Shown here one piece after another: positions 8,743 to 16,753 of a stretch of DNA of 57,346 bases. Position numbers and translations under genes: made by a program. Below the pieces are notes generated by a model, which ran no database searches, had not been told where the DNA came from, and saw only the letters and a program-made list of their open reading frames with translations. Origin of the DNA: an uncultured Acidobacteriaceae bacterium. GTDB lineage: Bacteria; Acidobacteriota; Terriglobia; Terriglobales; Acidobacteriaceae. The stretch covers positions 1 to 57,346 of the forward strand of contig CAIVDV010000062.1 of the NCBI GenBank assembly GCA_903904755.1. Reading direction: 5' to 3'. Position 1 is the stretch's first letter, and each line of letters opens with the position of its first letter.

Positions 8743-8756
8743 TGAGAACGATACCA
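8743..8756. promoter_or_regulatory. LacI-type operator candidate TGAGAACGATACCA
   Basis: A 14-bp imperfect palindrome with central CG in the divergent gap between the CBM6-like gene and the propeller/TPR gene. It matches the general LacI-family layout TGnnAACGnTnnCA. It resembles the sites at 12668-12681 and 25963-25976. The encoded LacI regulator at 11494 is the obvious candidate (inference). Confidence 0.45.
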
Positions 8757-8858
8757 CATTTGGGGCGGAGAAGTGGAAGGGGGATTCTGCGCGGGTGCAG
8801 TGGGGATTGCCGCGAGGGACGGCGGCAGTATACAGAATTTCATTTACACGCATGAAGA

Positions 8859-11378
8859 ATGGGGGATAGAGTTTCAGGAAGCGGTTGGCGGGGGAATTTG
8901 GGGCGGGTGCAGATGCGGGAAGATGAGCGGGATGGCGGGCAGGACGGTGGTGGGGAAGTACGGCGGATTGTTATCGTTCTCTTGATTGGGATGCTGGGCC
9001 TGGCTGGGGGTGCGAGCTGGGTTGGCGGCGGTGCGCCGCGAACGGGGATTGTGCGTGCAGCGGCAACGGCGGCGGGAACGATTCAGGTGGCGTATCCGCT
9101 GGAGGGGTCGATTTTTCCGCCGGAGATTGATGCGCCGACGGTGGTGTGGAAGGACGGAACGGCGAGCGACCGGTGGGAGATTGAGCTGCGATTTGCCGAG
9201 GGCGGGGCGATGCGGTTTGCGAGCGAGGGGCTGGCGCCGACGGTGGATGCGGTGGATGAGCGGTGTGTGTCTGCGAACAACAGACCGCCGGAGGTGCCGG
9301 CGCAGTTTGTGGGCGGACACAGCTGGAGACCGGACGAGAAGACGTGGGCGCGGGTGAAGGCGCGGAGTGTGGCGGGGCCGGCGGAGATGGTGATTCGGGG
9401 CTACCGGGGGGCGGAGCCGAAGGTGGTGCTGTCGGAGGGGCGGGTTGGGTTCCGGACGTCGCGGGATCCGGTGGGTGCGCCGATTTTTTACCGGGACGTG
9501 CCGCTGATGCCTTCGGCGACGGAGAAGGGAGTGATCAAGCCGCTGGCGCAGGTGGCGATTCCGTTAATCAATTGGCGGCTGAAGACGCTGGGTGAGGCGG
9601 GGAGCCGGGTGGTGATGAAGGACTTGCATACGTGCGCGAACTGCCACTCGTTTTCAGCCGATGGGAAGACGATGGGGCTGGACATGGACGGGCCGCAGAA
9701 CGACAAGGGGTTGTATGCGGTGCTGCCGGTGAAGCCGCGGATGGAGGTGACGAGCCGGGAGATGACGAACTGGAATCCGACCGAGAGGCGGCAGTTTGGG
9801 CAGAACCGGGTGGGCTTTATGAGCCAGGTGTCGCCGGATGGGCGGTATGTGCTGACGATGTTGACAAGCCGGGAGCGGGGGACGGAGAACAACTACTATG
9901 TGACGAATTTTACGGATTACCGGTTTTTGCAGGTGTTTTATCCGACGCGGGGAGTGCTGTGGGTGCTGGACCGGCAGACGGGGGAGCGGAAGCCGCTGCC
10001 GGGCGCCGATGATGCGGCGATGGTGCAGACGAACGGGGTTTGGAGTCCGGATGGGAAGTGGATTGTGTTTGCGCGGGCGAAGGCGCGTGATCCGTACCCG
10101 GCGGGTGGGGTGATGGCGAAGTATGCGAACGACCCGAATGAGGTGCCGATTCAATATGACCTGTACCGGGTGCCGTTCAATGGGGGACGGGGCGGGACGG
10201 CGGAGCCGATACGGGGCGCGAGCGGGAACGGGATGAGCAACAGCTTTCCGAAGGTGTCTCCGGACGGGCGGTGGATTGTGTTTGTAGAGGCGCACAACGG
10301 CGAGGTGATGCGGCCGGATGGGCAACTGTACATTGTTCCGTTTGAAGGCGGGGAGGCGCGGCGGCTGGGAGCGAATATGAGTCCGATGAACTCGTGGCAC
10401 AGCTGGAGCCCGAATGGGCGGTGGCTGGTGTTTTCGTCGAAGGCGAGGGGGCCTTATACGCGGATGTATCTGACGCATATGGACGAGCAGGGGAACTCGA
10501 GCCCGGCGATTTTTGTGGAGGGTGTGGCGGCGGGAAACCGGGCGGTGAATCTGCCGGAGTTTGTGAATATCAAGGCAGGTGGGATGGAGGAGATACGGAC
10601 GCCGGCGATTGCGATGTACCGGGAGTTTGACGTGGCGGCTGAGCTGGCGGAGAAGGGCGATTACGAGCGGGCGCGGGAGGAGTGGGAGCGGCTGGCGCGG
10701 GAGAATCCGGGAGAGGCGCGAATCCACAACAATTACGGGGTGAGCCTGATGCATCTGGGGCGGGCGGAGGAGGCGGTTGGCGAATTTGCAGGTGCGCTGA
10801 AGCTGAATCCGGAGTATGGGCTGGTGCACGGGAACCTGGCGAGCGCGCTGGAGAAGGCGGGCAGGGGGAAGGAAGCGCTGGCGGAGTATGCGCTGGCGGT
10901 GGAGACGACGCCGGATGCGGCGGAGCTGCATAACCGCTATGGGATGGCGCTGGGGGCGGCAGGAGAGGGGGCGCTGGCGCTGGCGGAGTTTGCCAGGGCG
11001 GTGACGTTGAAGGAGGATTTTGCCGAGGCACATAACAATCTGGGGCTGACGCTGGCGGAGGCGGGTGAGAGGAGCCGGGCGGAAGAGGAGTTCCGGACGG
11101 CGCTGCGGCTGGACGGGAAGCTGGCAGAGGCGGCGAACAACCTGGGGATGGTGCTGGCCGAGGGTGGAGACGACCGGGGGGCAGCGGAGTATTTCAGGCA
11201 GGCGCTGGAGATAGAGCCGGGATTTGCGAAGGCGATGGTGAATTTGGCGGCGGAGATGGCGGGAATGGGAAAGACGGAAGAGGCGAGCGGACTGGTGGCG
11301 CGGGCGCTGGCGGTGGAGCCAGGCAATGCGCAGGCGCTGGCGTTGCAGGGAATGCTGCGGCAGGGCGCAGGGCACTGA
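8859..11378 (+). CDS. TolB-like propeller / CxxCH / TPR exported protein
   Basis: An 839-residue protein. A single hydrophobic segment VRRIVIVLLIGMLGLAGGAS (about residues 34-53) anchors or exports it. ATG 8859 and ATG 8913 are both possible starts and neither has a good ribosome site; 8913 gives a more normal leader. A beta-sandwich region (about 75-200) comes first, then TCANCHSFSADG (about 258-269) with one covalent-haem motif CxxCH. A WD40-like propeller follows (QVSPDGRYVLTM, VWSPDGKWIVFAR, KVSPDGRWIVFVE, SWSPNGRWLVFSS, about 320-560), then at least six TPRs (605-835). It is a periplasmic scaffold of unknown role. The CxxCH just before the propeller recurs in homologues I recall, but haem binding is unproven. 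Confidence 0.75.
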   Translation: MGDRVSGSGWRGNLGRVQMREDERDGGQDGGGEVRRIVIVLLIGMLGLAGGASWVGGGAPRTGIVRAAATAAGTIQVAYPLEGSIFPPEIDAPTVVWKDGTASDRWEIELRFAEGGAMRFASEGLAPTVDAVDERCVSANNRPPEVPAQFVGGHSWRPDEKTWARVKARSVAGPAEMVIRGYRGAEPKVVLSEGRVGFRTSRDPVGAPIFYRDVPLMPSATEKGVIKPLAQVAIPLINWRLKTLGEAGSRVVMKDLHTCANCHSFSADGKTMGLDMDGPQNDKGLYAVLPVKPRMEVTSREMTNWNPTERRQFGQNRVGFMSQVSPDGRYVLTMLTSRERGTENNYYVTNFTDYRFLQVFYPTRGVLWVLDRQTGERKPLPGADDAAMVQTNGVWSPDGKWIVFARAKARDPYPAGGVMAKYANDPNEVPIQYDLYRVPFNGGRGGTAEPIRGASGNGMSNSFPKVSPDGRWIVFVEAHNGEVMRPDGQLYIVPFEGGEARRLGANMSPMNSWHSWSPNGRWLVFSSKARGPYTRMYLTHMDEQGNSSPAIFVEGVAAGNRAVNLPEFVNIKAGGMEEIRTPAIAMYREFDVAAELAEKGDYERAREEWERLARENPGEARIHNNYGVSLMHLGRAEEAVGEFAGALKLNPEYGLVHGNLASALEKAGRGKEALAEYALAVETTPDAAELHNRYGMALGAAGEGALALAEFARAVTLKEDFAEAHNNLGLTLAEAGERSRAEEEFRTALRLDGKLAEAANNLGMVLAEGGDDRGAAEYFRQALEIEPGFAKAMVNLAAEMAGMGKTEEASGLVARALAVEPGNAQALALQGMLRQGAGH

Positions 11379-11493
11379 TTTTAGGGGAGAAGGTTGGATT
11401 AGAATTCGGAAATGCCATGGAGCGACCGGGCGGGAAGAGACTGTTTCCCAGGGCGGTGAGCGGGCAGGGATTAGAAAGCAAGAAAGGGCTGCG

Positions 11494-12555
11494 ATGAGCG
11501 AGGACGGGTCGGGCAAGAAGACGAAACCAGCGAAGGTTCCGACGTTAAGTCGCAAGCCGACGATGAGCGATGTGGCGCGGTTGGCCGGAGTGGGCACGAT
11601 GACGGTGTCGCGGGTGCTGTCTGGGACGGCGGTGGTGAGCCCGGAGACGGCACAGCGGGTGCGGACGGCAATTGAGCAACTGCGGTACAGGCCGAACGAG
11701 ATAGCGCGGGCGTTTCGGGGGCAGCGGTCGAAGACGATTGGGCTGATTCTGCCGTATTTGTATGATCCGTTTTTTGGCAACTGCGCGCATGCAGTGACGC
11801 GGGTTGCGAAGGAGAACGGGTACACGGTGATTATTGCCACCTCCAACGAGGATCCGGAGACGGAGTATGGGGAGGTAGACCGGATGCTGCAGCGAGAGGT
11901 GGACGGGCTGGTGGCGATTCCGGCTCGGCAGCATGACTCGATTTTGGGGAGGAATCTGCTGGGTAGGACGCCGCTGGTGGTGTTTGACCGGCTGGTGGCG
12001 GACCGGACGGTGGATGCGGTGACGGTGGAGAACCTTGCGGGAGCGCAGAAGATGGTGGACCACCTGATTGGGCACGGGCACCGACGGATTGCATTTATGG
12101 GATTGAGCCGGGATATCTTCACGATCAACGAGCGATTCCTGGGGTATCGGCAGGCGATGCAGGATGCGGGGCTGGTGGAGGATGCGTTTTTTGGGTGCGA
12201 CTCCGAAGAGGGCACGGTGGCGGCGCTGAAGCAGAAGATGGCGAGCGGGAATGCGCCGACGGCGGTGTTTACGTCGAATACGCTGGCGACGCGGTATGTT
12301 CTGTCGGCGATTCTGCACCTGGGGATACGGATACCGGATGAGCTTGCGTTTGCGGGATTTGATGACTTTGACATGGCGGAGTTTACGGCGCCACCGCTGA
12401 CGGTGGTGCGGCAGCCTGCGCAGCAGATGGGCGAGGCGGCGACGAAGTTGCTGATTGAGCGGATTGCCCAGGGAGAGATTCCTGGTACGGGGAGCCGGGT
12501 TGTGCTGCCGGTGGAGCTGGTGCTGCGGAGCTCATGCGGGTGTACGAACCGGTAG
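11494..12555 (+). CDS. LacI-family transcriptional regulator
   Basis: A 353-residue protein. ATG 11494 is chosen because an AAAGGG site lies just upstream and earlier in-frame sequence does not look like protein. The helix-turn-helix is TMSDVARLAGVGTMTVSRVL (residues 23-42), followed by the hinge helix region YRPNEIARAFRGQRS. The periplasmic-binding-protein-like effector domain runs to the end (TIGLILPYLYDPFF, VVFDRLVADRTVDAVTVEN, FAGFDDFDMAEFTAPPLTVV). It is predicted to bind DNA as a dimer and respond to a sugar. Its position inside the mannoside locus and the LacI-type palindromes at 8743, 12668 and 25963 suggest it controls this locus (inference). The C-terminal SSCGCTNR is cysteine-rich. 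Confidence 0.92.
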   Translation: MSEDGSGKKTKPAKVPTLSRKPTMSDVARLAGVGTMTVSRVLSGTAVVSPETAQRVRTAIEQLRYRPNEIARAFRGQRSKTIGLILPYLYDPFFGNCAHAVTRVAKENGYTVIIATSNEDPETEYGEVDRMLQREVDGLVAIPARQHDSILGRNLLGRTPLVVFDRLVADRTVDAVTVENLAGAQKMVDHLIGHGHRRIAFMGLSRDIFTINERFLGYRQAMQDAGLVEDAFFGCDSEEGTVAALKQKMASGNAPTAVFTSNTLATRYVLSAILHLGIRIPDELAFAGFDDFDMAEFTAPPLTVVRQPAQQMGEAATKLLIERIAQGEIPGTGSRVVLPVELVLRSSCGCTNR

Positions 12556-12598
12556 GGGTGTGACGATGATATCGGTATCTATATAGATGACATTTCTC

Positions 12599-12649
12599 TT
12601 GAAGTTTGGTTGAAATTCTTTGAATTTGTTGAATTTTCTTGGGATTCAA
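12599..12649. promoter_or_regulatory. Helically phased TTGAA array
   Basis: TTGAA occurs at 12599, 12610, 12620 and 12629, about one helical turn apart. ATTCAA at 12644-12649 is the inverse of TTGAAT at 12629. It lies in an AT-rich island between the LacI gene and the TPR gene, in otherwise very GC-rich DNA. This may be promoter-proximal curved DNA or a multi-site binding region. Confidence 0.4.
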
Positions 12650-12667
12650 GGGGGTTTGTGTTAGGAA

Positions 12668-12681
12668 TGATAACATTACCA
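12668..12681. promoter_or_regulatory. LacI-type operator candidate TGATAACATTACCA
   Basis: A 14-bp imperfect palindrome (half-sites TGATAAC and TGGTAAT) immediately downstream of the LacI gene and 116 bases before the TPR gene. It shares the TGATAAC half-site with 25963-25976. Confidence 0.45.
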
Positions 12682-12797
12682 AATCGTGCGAGTCTGATCT
12701 CCCGGTTGCCGTATCCCTCGAGCTGTTTCCTGGAAGTGACGGGGAGTGATGCGGCAACCGAATTTTTGCGTTTGGGTGTGAGTTTTCGGGTGGCTGG

Positions 12798-14525
12798 ATG
12801 ACCGGGAAGTGGGCGGGATGGATGGCCGTGGCGGTGGTTGCCGGAATGGCGACGGCGGGCCATGCGGCCGGGCCGGGCGGGTGCCATGCTCCGGCGGCGC
12901 TGGAGGCCCAGGTGCGGGAGCGGCCGACGGCGAAGGCATGGGCAGCGGTGGGCGGCTGGTTTGGAGAGCGGCAGGAGTTTGGGTGCGCGGTGCCAGCGTT
13001 TGAGGCTGCGGTGCGGCTGGATCCGGAGGCGGCGCGGTACCACTATTTTCTGGGGTTGAGCCTGCATGGGGCGGGGCGCGGGAAAGAGTCGATTGGGGAA
13101 CTGGAGCGGTCGATTGCGCTGGAGGGGAATGCGCTGGAGCCGCGGCTGCTGCTGGGGCTGGTGTGGAACGAGCAGGGGAAGGTGGCCGAGGCGGAGCAGG
13201 CGTGGGAGGGTGCGCTGCGGGTGAATCCGGATTCGGCGATTGCGCTGGACTGGCTGGCGAAGGCTCGGAGTGCGAGCGGGGATTTTGCGGGAGCGATTGA
13301 GCTGCTGACGGCGGCGAAGCGGGACAAGCAACTGACGCTGGATTTGGCGATGGCGTACTCGGGGGCTGGGGAGTTTGACCGGGCGGCGGGGACGCTGGAG
13401 GCGGCGGAGAAGGCGAGTGGGGGAGATTTGCAGGTGGTGACGGGGCTGGCGACGGTGTATGTGCAGGCGCACCGGTACCAGGACGCGATTGCGCTGATTC
13501 GGGGAGCGCTGGAGAAGCGGCCGGGGACCGATGAGCTGGAGATGCTGCTGCTGCGGCTGGAGGTGCTGGGCGGCGATGAGGCCGGCGCACGGCCGCTGGC
13601 GAAGAAGGTTCTGGAGCGGCATGGGAAGGATTTTGACGCGCTGTACCTGGCCGGAGTGGTGGAGAACGATGCCGAGGAGTATGCGGCGGCGGCAGAGCAC
13701 CTGAAGGCTGCTGTGGCGCTGAATGGCGCGCACTATGACACGCGGTACAACCTGGGGGTGGCGCTGGCCAAGCTGGGCGAGACCGAGGCGGCGAATGCGG
13801 AGTTTGAGCGGGCGGTGACGCTGAATCCGGACGAGGCGCAGGCACACTTCCACCTGGCGCAGACACTGCGTGCGCTGGGGCGGACGGAAGAGGCCAGGGC
13901 GGAGCTGGAGAAGTACAGGTTGCGGCAGCAGGCGGTGGTGCAGACGGCGCTGGGAGAGACGAAGGCTGGGCAGGCGGCTGCGGCGATGAAGGCAGGGAAG
14001 CCGGATGATGCGGCGAAGCTGTACAGGGAGGCGATGGATGCGGAGCCGGCGAAGGTGACGTATGGCTATGACCTGGCGCAGGCGCTGGGAGCTGGCGGTC
14101 ATCGGGAGGAGCAGGTGGCGGCGCTGGAGGCGGTCATTGCGGCGAAGCCGGATTTTGCCGCTGCGCTGAACCAGCTGGGAGAGCTGGAGGCTGAGGACGG
14201 AAAGGCGAAGGATGCGGAGAGGCATTTTCGGGCGGCGCTGGAGGCGATGCCGGGATTTGCCGAGGCGGCGAATAATCTGGGGGCGCTGCTGGGGAATGAG
14301 AATCGCGAGGGCGAGGCGGAGGTGTATTTTCGCCAGGCGACGATGGGGAATCCGCGATTTGCGCAGGGGTGGGTGAATCTGGCGGCGACTTTGGCCAGCC
14401 AGGGGAAGTTCAGCGAGGCGAATGAGGCGGTGGAGACTGCGCTGAAGGTGGAGCCGGGCAATGCGGAGGCGGCGCGGCTGAAGGGGATGCTGGCGCAGGT
14501 GGGCAACGGGAAGCCGAGGAACTGA
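12798..14525 (+). CDS. Exported TPR-repeat protein
   Basis: A 575-residue protein with a short leader (WAGWMAVAVVAGMATAGHAA) and an early GCHAPAALE segment. Tetratricopeptide-like repeats fill the rest (for example YHYFLGLSLHGAGRGKESIGE, YNLGVALAKLGETEAANAEF, AANNLGALLGNENREGEAEV). It has no catalytic motif and is probably a periplasmic scaffold. The ribosome site is weak. It is followed after 4 bases by the FG-GAP gene, so the two are co-transcribed. Its last repeats and the ending VEPGNAEAARLKGML closely resemble the end of the propeller/TPR protein (VEPGNAQALALQGML), which suggests a shared origin. Confidence 0.8.
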   Translation: MTGKWAGWMAVAVVAGMATAGHAAGPGGCHAPAALEAQVRERPTAKAWAAVGGWFGERQEFGCAVPAFEAAVRLDPEAARYHYFLGLSLHGAGRGKESIGELERSIALEGNALEPRLLLGLVWNEQGKVAEAEQAWEGALRVNPDSAIALDWLAKARSASGDFAGAIELLTAAKRDKQLTLDLAMAYSGAGEFDRAAGTLEAAEKASGGDLQVVTGLATVYVQAHRYQDAIALIRGALEKRPGTDELEMLLLRLEVLGGDEAGARPLAKKVLERHGKDFDALYLAGVVENDAEEYAAAAEHLKAAVALNGAHYDTRYNLGVALAKLGETEAANAEFERAVTLNPDEAQAHFHLAQTLRALGRTEEARAELEKYRLRQQAVVQTALGETKAGQAAAAMKAGKPDDAAKLYREAMDAEPAKVTYGYDLAQALGAGGHREEQVAALEAVIAAKPDFAAALNQLGELEAEDGKAKDAERHFRAALEAMPGFAEAANNLGALLGNENREGEAEVYFRQATMGNPRFAQGWVNLAATLASQGKFSEANEAVETALKVEPGNAEAARLKGMLAQVGNGKPRN

Positions 14526-14529
14526 GGGG

Positions 14530-16275
14530 ATGGGAATGGCGGGAGCAGGATGGAGCAGGCGGCGGTTGCTGGGAGCGGGGGCTCTGGCGGCGGTGCCTGG
14601 GCTGTTGCCGGGGGTGCTGCGGGGCGAGGAGGCGGGGGGATTTTCGCGGCTGACGGATGTGGCGGCGAAGGCGGGGCTGACGGAGGCTATGGTGTACGGG
14701 AAGCCGGGGGAGGTGACGTACATTGTGGAGTCGAGGGGCGGGGGATGCGCGTTTTTTGACTATGACAATGACGGGTGGATGGATGTTTTCCTGGTGGGCG
14801 GGCGGACGATGGAGGGGACGCCGAAGGGGTCGGGGAACCGGCTGTACCACAACAACCGGGACGGGACATTTACCGATGTGACGGAGAAGGCGGGGCTGGC
14901 TGCGCCGGGCTGGGGGGTGGGCGTGTGCGTGGGCGACTACGACAATGACGGGTTTGAGGACCTGTTTGTGACGTATTACGGGCAGAACCGGCTGTTCCAC
15001 AACAACGGGGACGGGACGTTTACGGATGTGACGGCGAAGGCGGGGCTGCTGCACGAGGGAGTGCGGTTCGGGGCTGGGTGCACGTTTGTGGACTATGACC
15101 GGGACGGGCGGCTGGATTTGTTTGTGGCGAACTATGTGGATGTGGACCTGGCGACAGCGCCGAAGCCGAATGCGCAGGTGGCGACGTGCAGCTACCAGGG
15201 AGTGGCGGTGTACTGCGGGCCGCGTGGGTTGCCGATACCGGCGAATGCGCTGTACCGGAACAACGGGGACGGGACGTTTACGGATGTGTCGGAGAAGAGC
15301 GGTGTGGGGAAGGTGCGGACGTCGTACGGGTTGACGGCGGTGGCGATGGATGTGGATGAGGACGGGTGGCCGGACCTGCTGGTGGCGTGCGACTCGACGC
15401 CCGGGCTGCTGTTTTTGAACAACCACGACGGGACCTTTCGCGAAGATGCGCTGATGGATGGGCTGGCGGTGAGCGCGGATGGGCAGGCGATGGCGGGAAT
15501 GGGGATTGCGGTGGGGGATTATGACCTGGATGGGCATCTGGATGTGTTCCGGACGCATTTTCAGCAGCAGTCGAGCGGGCTGTACCGGGGAGTGGGGAAG
15601 GGGGAGTTTGAGGATGTATCGCTGGCGGCGGGGTTTGGCGGGGAGCGACGATTTGTGTCGTGGGGGGCGGGGATGGTGGACCTGGACAACGACGGGTGGC
15701 CGGATATTTTTTACGTGACGGGGAATGTGTATCCGGAGCTGGAGCGGGTGTATGCGAAGTTTCCAGCGATGAGCGGGCCGCTGGTGTTCCGGAACCAGCG
15801 TAACGGGAAGTTTTTGGCGATGGGGGAGGATGCGGGGCCGGCGATGGGAGCGCGGCACTGCAGCCGGGGATGCGCGTTTGGGGATTTTGACAATGACGGG
15901 GATGTGGATGTGCTGGTGATGAACCAGCATGAGGCGCCGTCGCTGATACGCAACGATGCACCGAAGGGGAACAACTGGCTGAAGGTGCGGCTGGAAGGGG
16001 TGAAGAGCAACCGGAGCGCGATTGGGGCGCGTGTGGTGGTGCGGTATGGGGGCAAGGTGCAGGCGCAGGAGGTGATGAGCCAGGGGAGCTACTGCTCATC
16101 GAATGATCCGCGGCTGCACTTTGGTCTGGGTGCGGCGGGGACGGCGGATGTGGAGATACGGTGGCCGATGGGGCAGACGGAAGTGCTGCGCGGGGTGGGG
16201 GCGAATCAACTGGTAACGGTGCGCGAGGGGGCGGGGCAGGTGAAGGGTCGGGGGTTTGCGGCGGCGGGCAAGTAG
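14530..16275 (+). CDS. CRTAC1-like FG-GAP/UnbV protein, Tat-like leader
   Basis: A 581-residue protein. It starts with a twin-arginine-like leader (SRRRLLGAGALAAVPGLLPG). At least six FG-GAP/VCBS calcium-binding repeats follow, such as FDYDNDGWMDVFLV, GDYDNDGFEDLFVTYYG, VDYDRDGRLDLFVANY and VDLDNDGWPDIFYVTG. Each has the DxDxDGxxD loop. The C-terminus (NNWLKVRLEGVKSNRSAIGARV to WPMGQTEVLRGVGANQLVTV) is an ASPIC/UnbV domain. The fold is a calcium-stabilised beta-propeller facing outside the cytoplasm. Ligand is unknown. It overlaps no neighbour, but its spacing of 4 bases from the TPR gene implies an operon. A second ATG at 14536 is possible. Confidence 0.85.
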   Translation: MGMAGAGWSRRRLLGAGALAAVPGLLPGVLRGEEAGGFSRLTDVAAKAGLTEAMVYGKPGEVTYIVESRGGGCAFFDYDNDGWMDVFLVGGRTMEGTPKGSGNRLYHNNRDGTFTDVTEKAGLAAPGWGVGVCVGDYDNDGFEDLFVTYYGQNRLFHNNGDGTFTDVTAKAGLLHEGVRFGAGCTFVDYDRDGRLDLFVANYVDVDLATAPKPNAQVATCSYQGVAVYCGPRGLPIPANALYRNNGDGTFTDVSEKSGVGKVRTSYGLTAVAMDVDEDGWPDLLVACDSTPGLLFLNNHDGTFREDALMDGLAVSADGQAMAGMGIAVGDYDLDGHLDVFRTHFQQQSSGLYRGVGKGEFEDVSLAAGFGGERRFVSWGAGMVDLDNDGWPDIFYVTGNVYPELERVYAKFPAMSGPLVFRNQRNGKFLAMGEDAGPAMGARHCSRGCAFGDFDNDGDVDVLVMNQHEAPSLIRNDAPKGNNWLKVRLEGVKSNRSAIGARVVVRYGGKVQAQEVMSQGSYCSSNDPRLHFGLGAAGTADVEIRWPMGQTEVLRGVGANQLVTVREGAGQVKGRGFAAAGK

Positions 16276-16353
16276 GGAAAAACCTGGACAAGAAGGGAAG
16301 GAGGACGGTGCTGCGGATGCGCGGCAGTGCGGGTGCGTGCGGTTAACAGAGGT

Positions 16354-16388
16354 TCTAACGGTACGCGAATGAGGGGTATCCGGTTAGA
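16354..16388. promoter_or_regulatory. Inverted pair TCTAAC-N23-GTTAGA
   Basis: Exact inverted 6-mers separated by 23 bases. The same pair with a 24-base spacer is at 25710-25745 upstream of the TonB receptor. Possible binding site for a dimeric regulator. Confidence 0.4.
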
Positions 16389-16503
16389 TGGGAGCGGTGT
16401 GAGTGCGCGTGCCTTGTGCTTGGAATGGGCGCAAAGCGGGCGGATGCGGGGGATGGGGGAAGCGGCGGGGGGAGAGGCTGAGAGTAACGTGCGCTGGGTT
16501 GCG

Positions 16504-16553
16504 GGATAGACACGCTTCTAACGTAGTTGGCGGGGATGTGGTGCGGCTAGAGT
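16504..16553 (+). promoter_or_regulatory. Conserved promoter block, copy 1
   Basis: Begins GGATAGACACGCT, then T, then CTAACGTAGTTGG. After a 17-base gap comes TAGAGT (16548-16553), a possible -10. The copy at 25985-26034 is identical in 26 of the first 27 bases and has the same gap to TAGAGT. CTAAC-GTA-GTTGG is a near-perfect inverted repeat overlapping the putative -35 region. It precedes the symporter operon. Confidence 0.6.
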
Positions 16554-16753
16554 GAGTTGGCTTCGACACTGAGGGTCCCGGCGGAGGTGGATGCGACGGG
16601 ACTGAAGGGATGCGCGAGGCGGGAGAGCCCAGGGAAGAAGGGAAGCCAACGCGTGCGAGAGACCATGTGGAGCGGAAGAGAGTGGCGGGCAGAGCGGCTG
16701 CGGCGAGCGGGTGACTGCGGGACGCGTGCGCGCGGCCAGGAACGAGCGGCGCG

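Larger units (their letters stand above)
16276..16753. other. 478-bp regulatory region before the mannoside operon
   Basis: No convincing gene. It contains an inverted pair TCTAAC...GTTAGA (16354-16388) and the conserved promoter block 16504-16553, leaving a leader of about 200 bases before the symporter start. The short frames here have no recognisable protein features. Confidence 0.6.

Noticed and set aside
9654-12374. Minus-strand open frame of 906 codons
   Set aside because: It spans two clear plus-strand genes. Its Arg/Pro/His-rich translation is the usual shadow of GC-rich genes.
12579-14723. Minus-strand open frame of 714 codons opposite the TPR gene
   Set aside because: Shadow frame rich in Arg/Leu/His with no motifs and no ribosome site.
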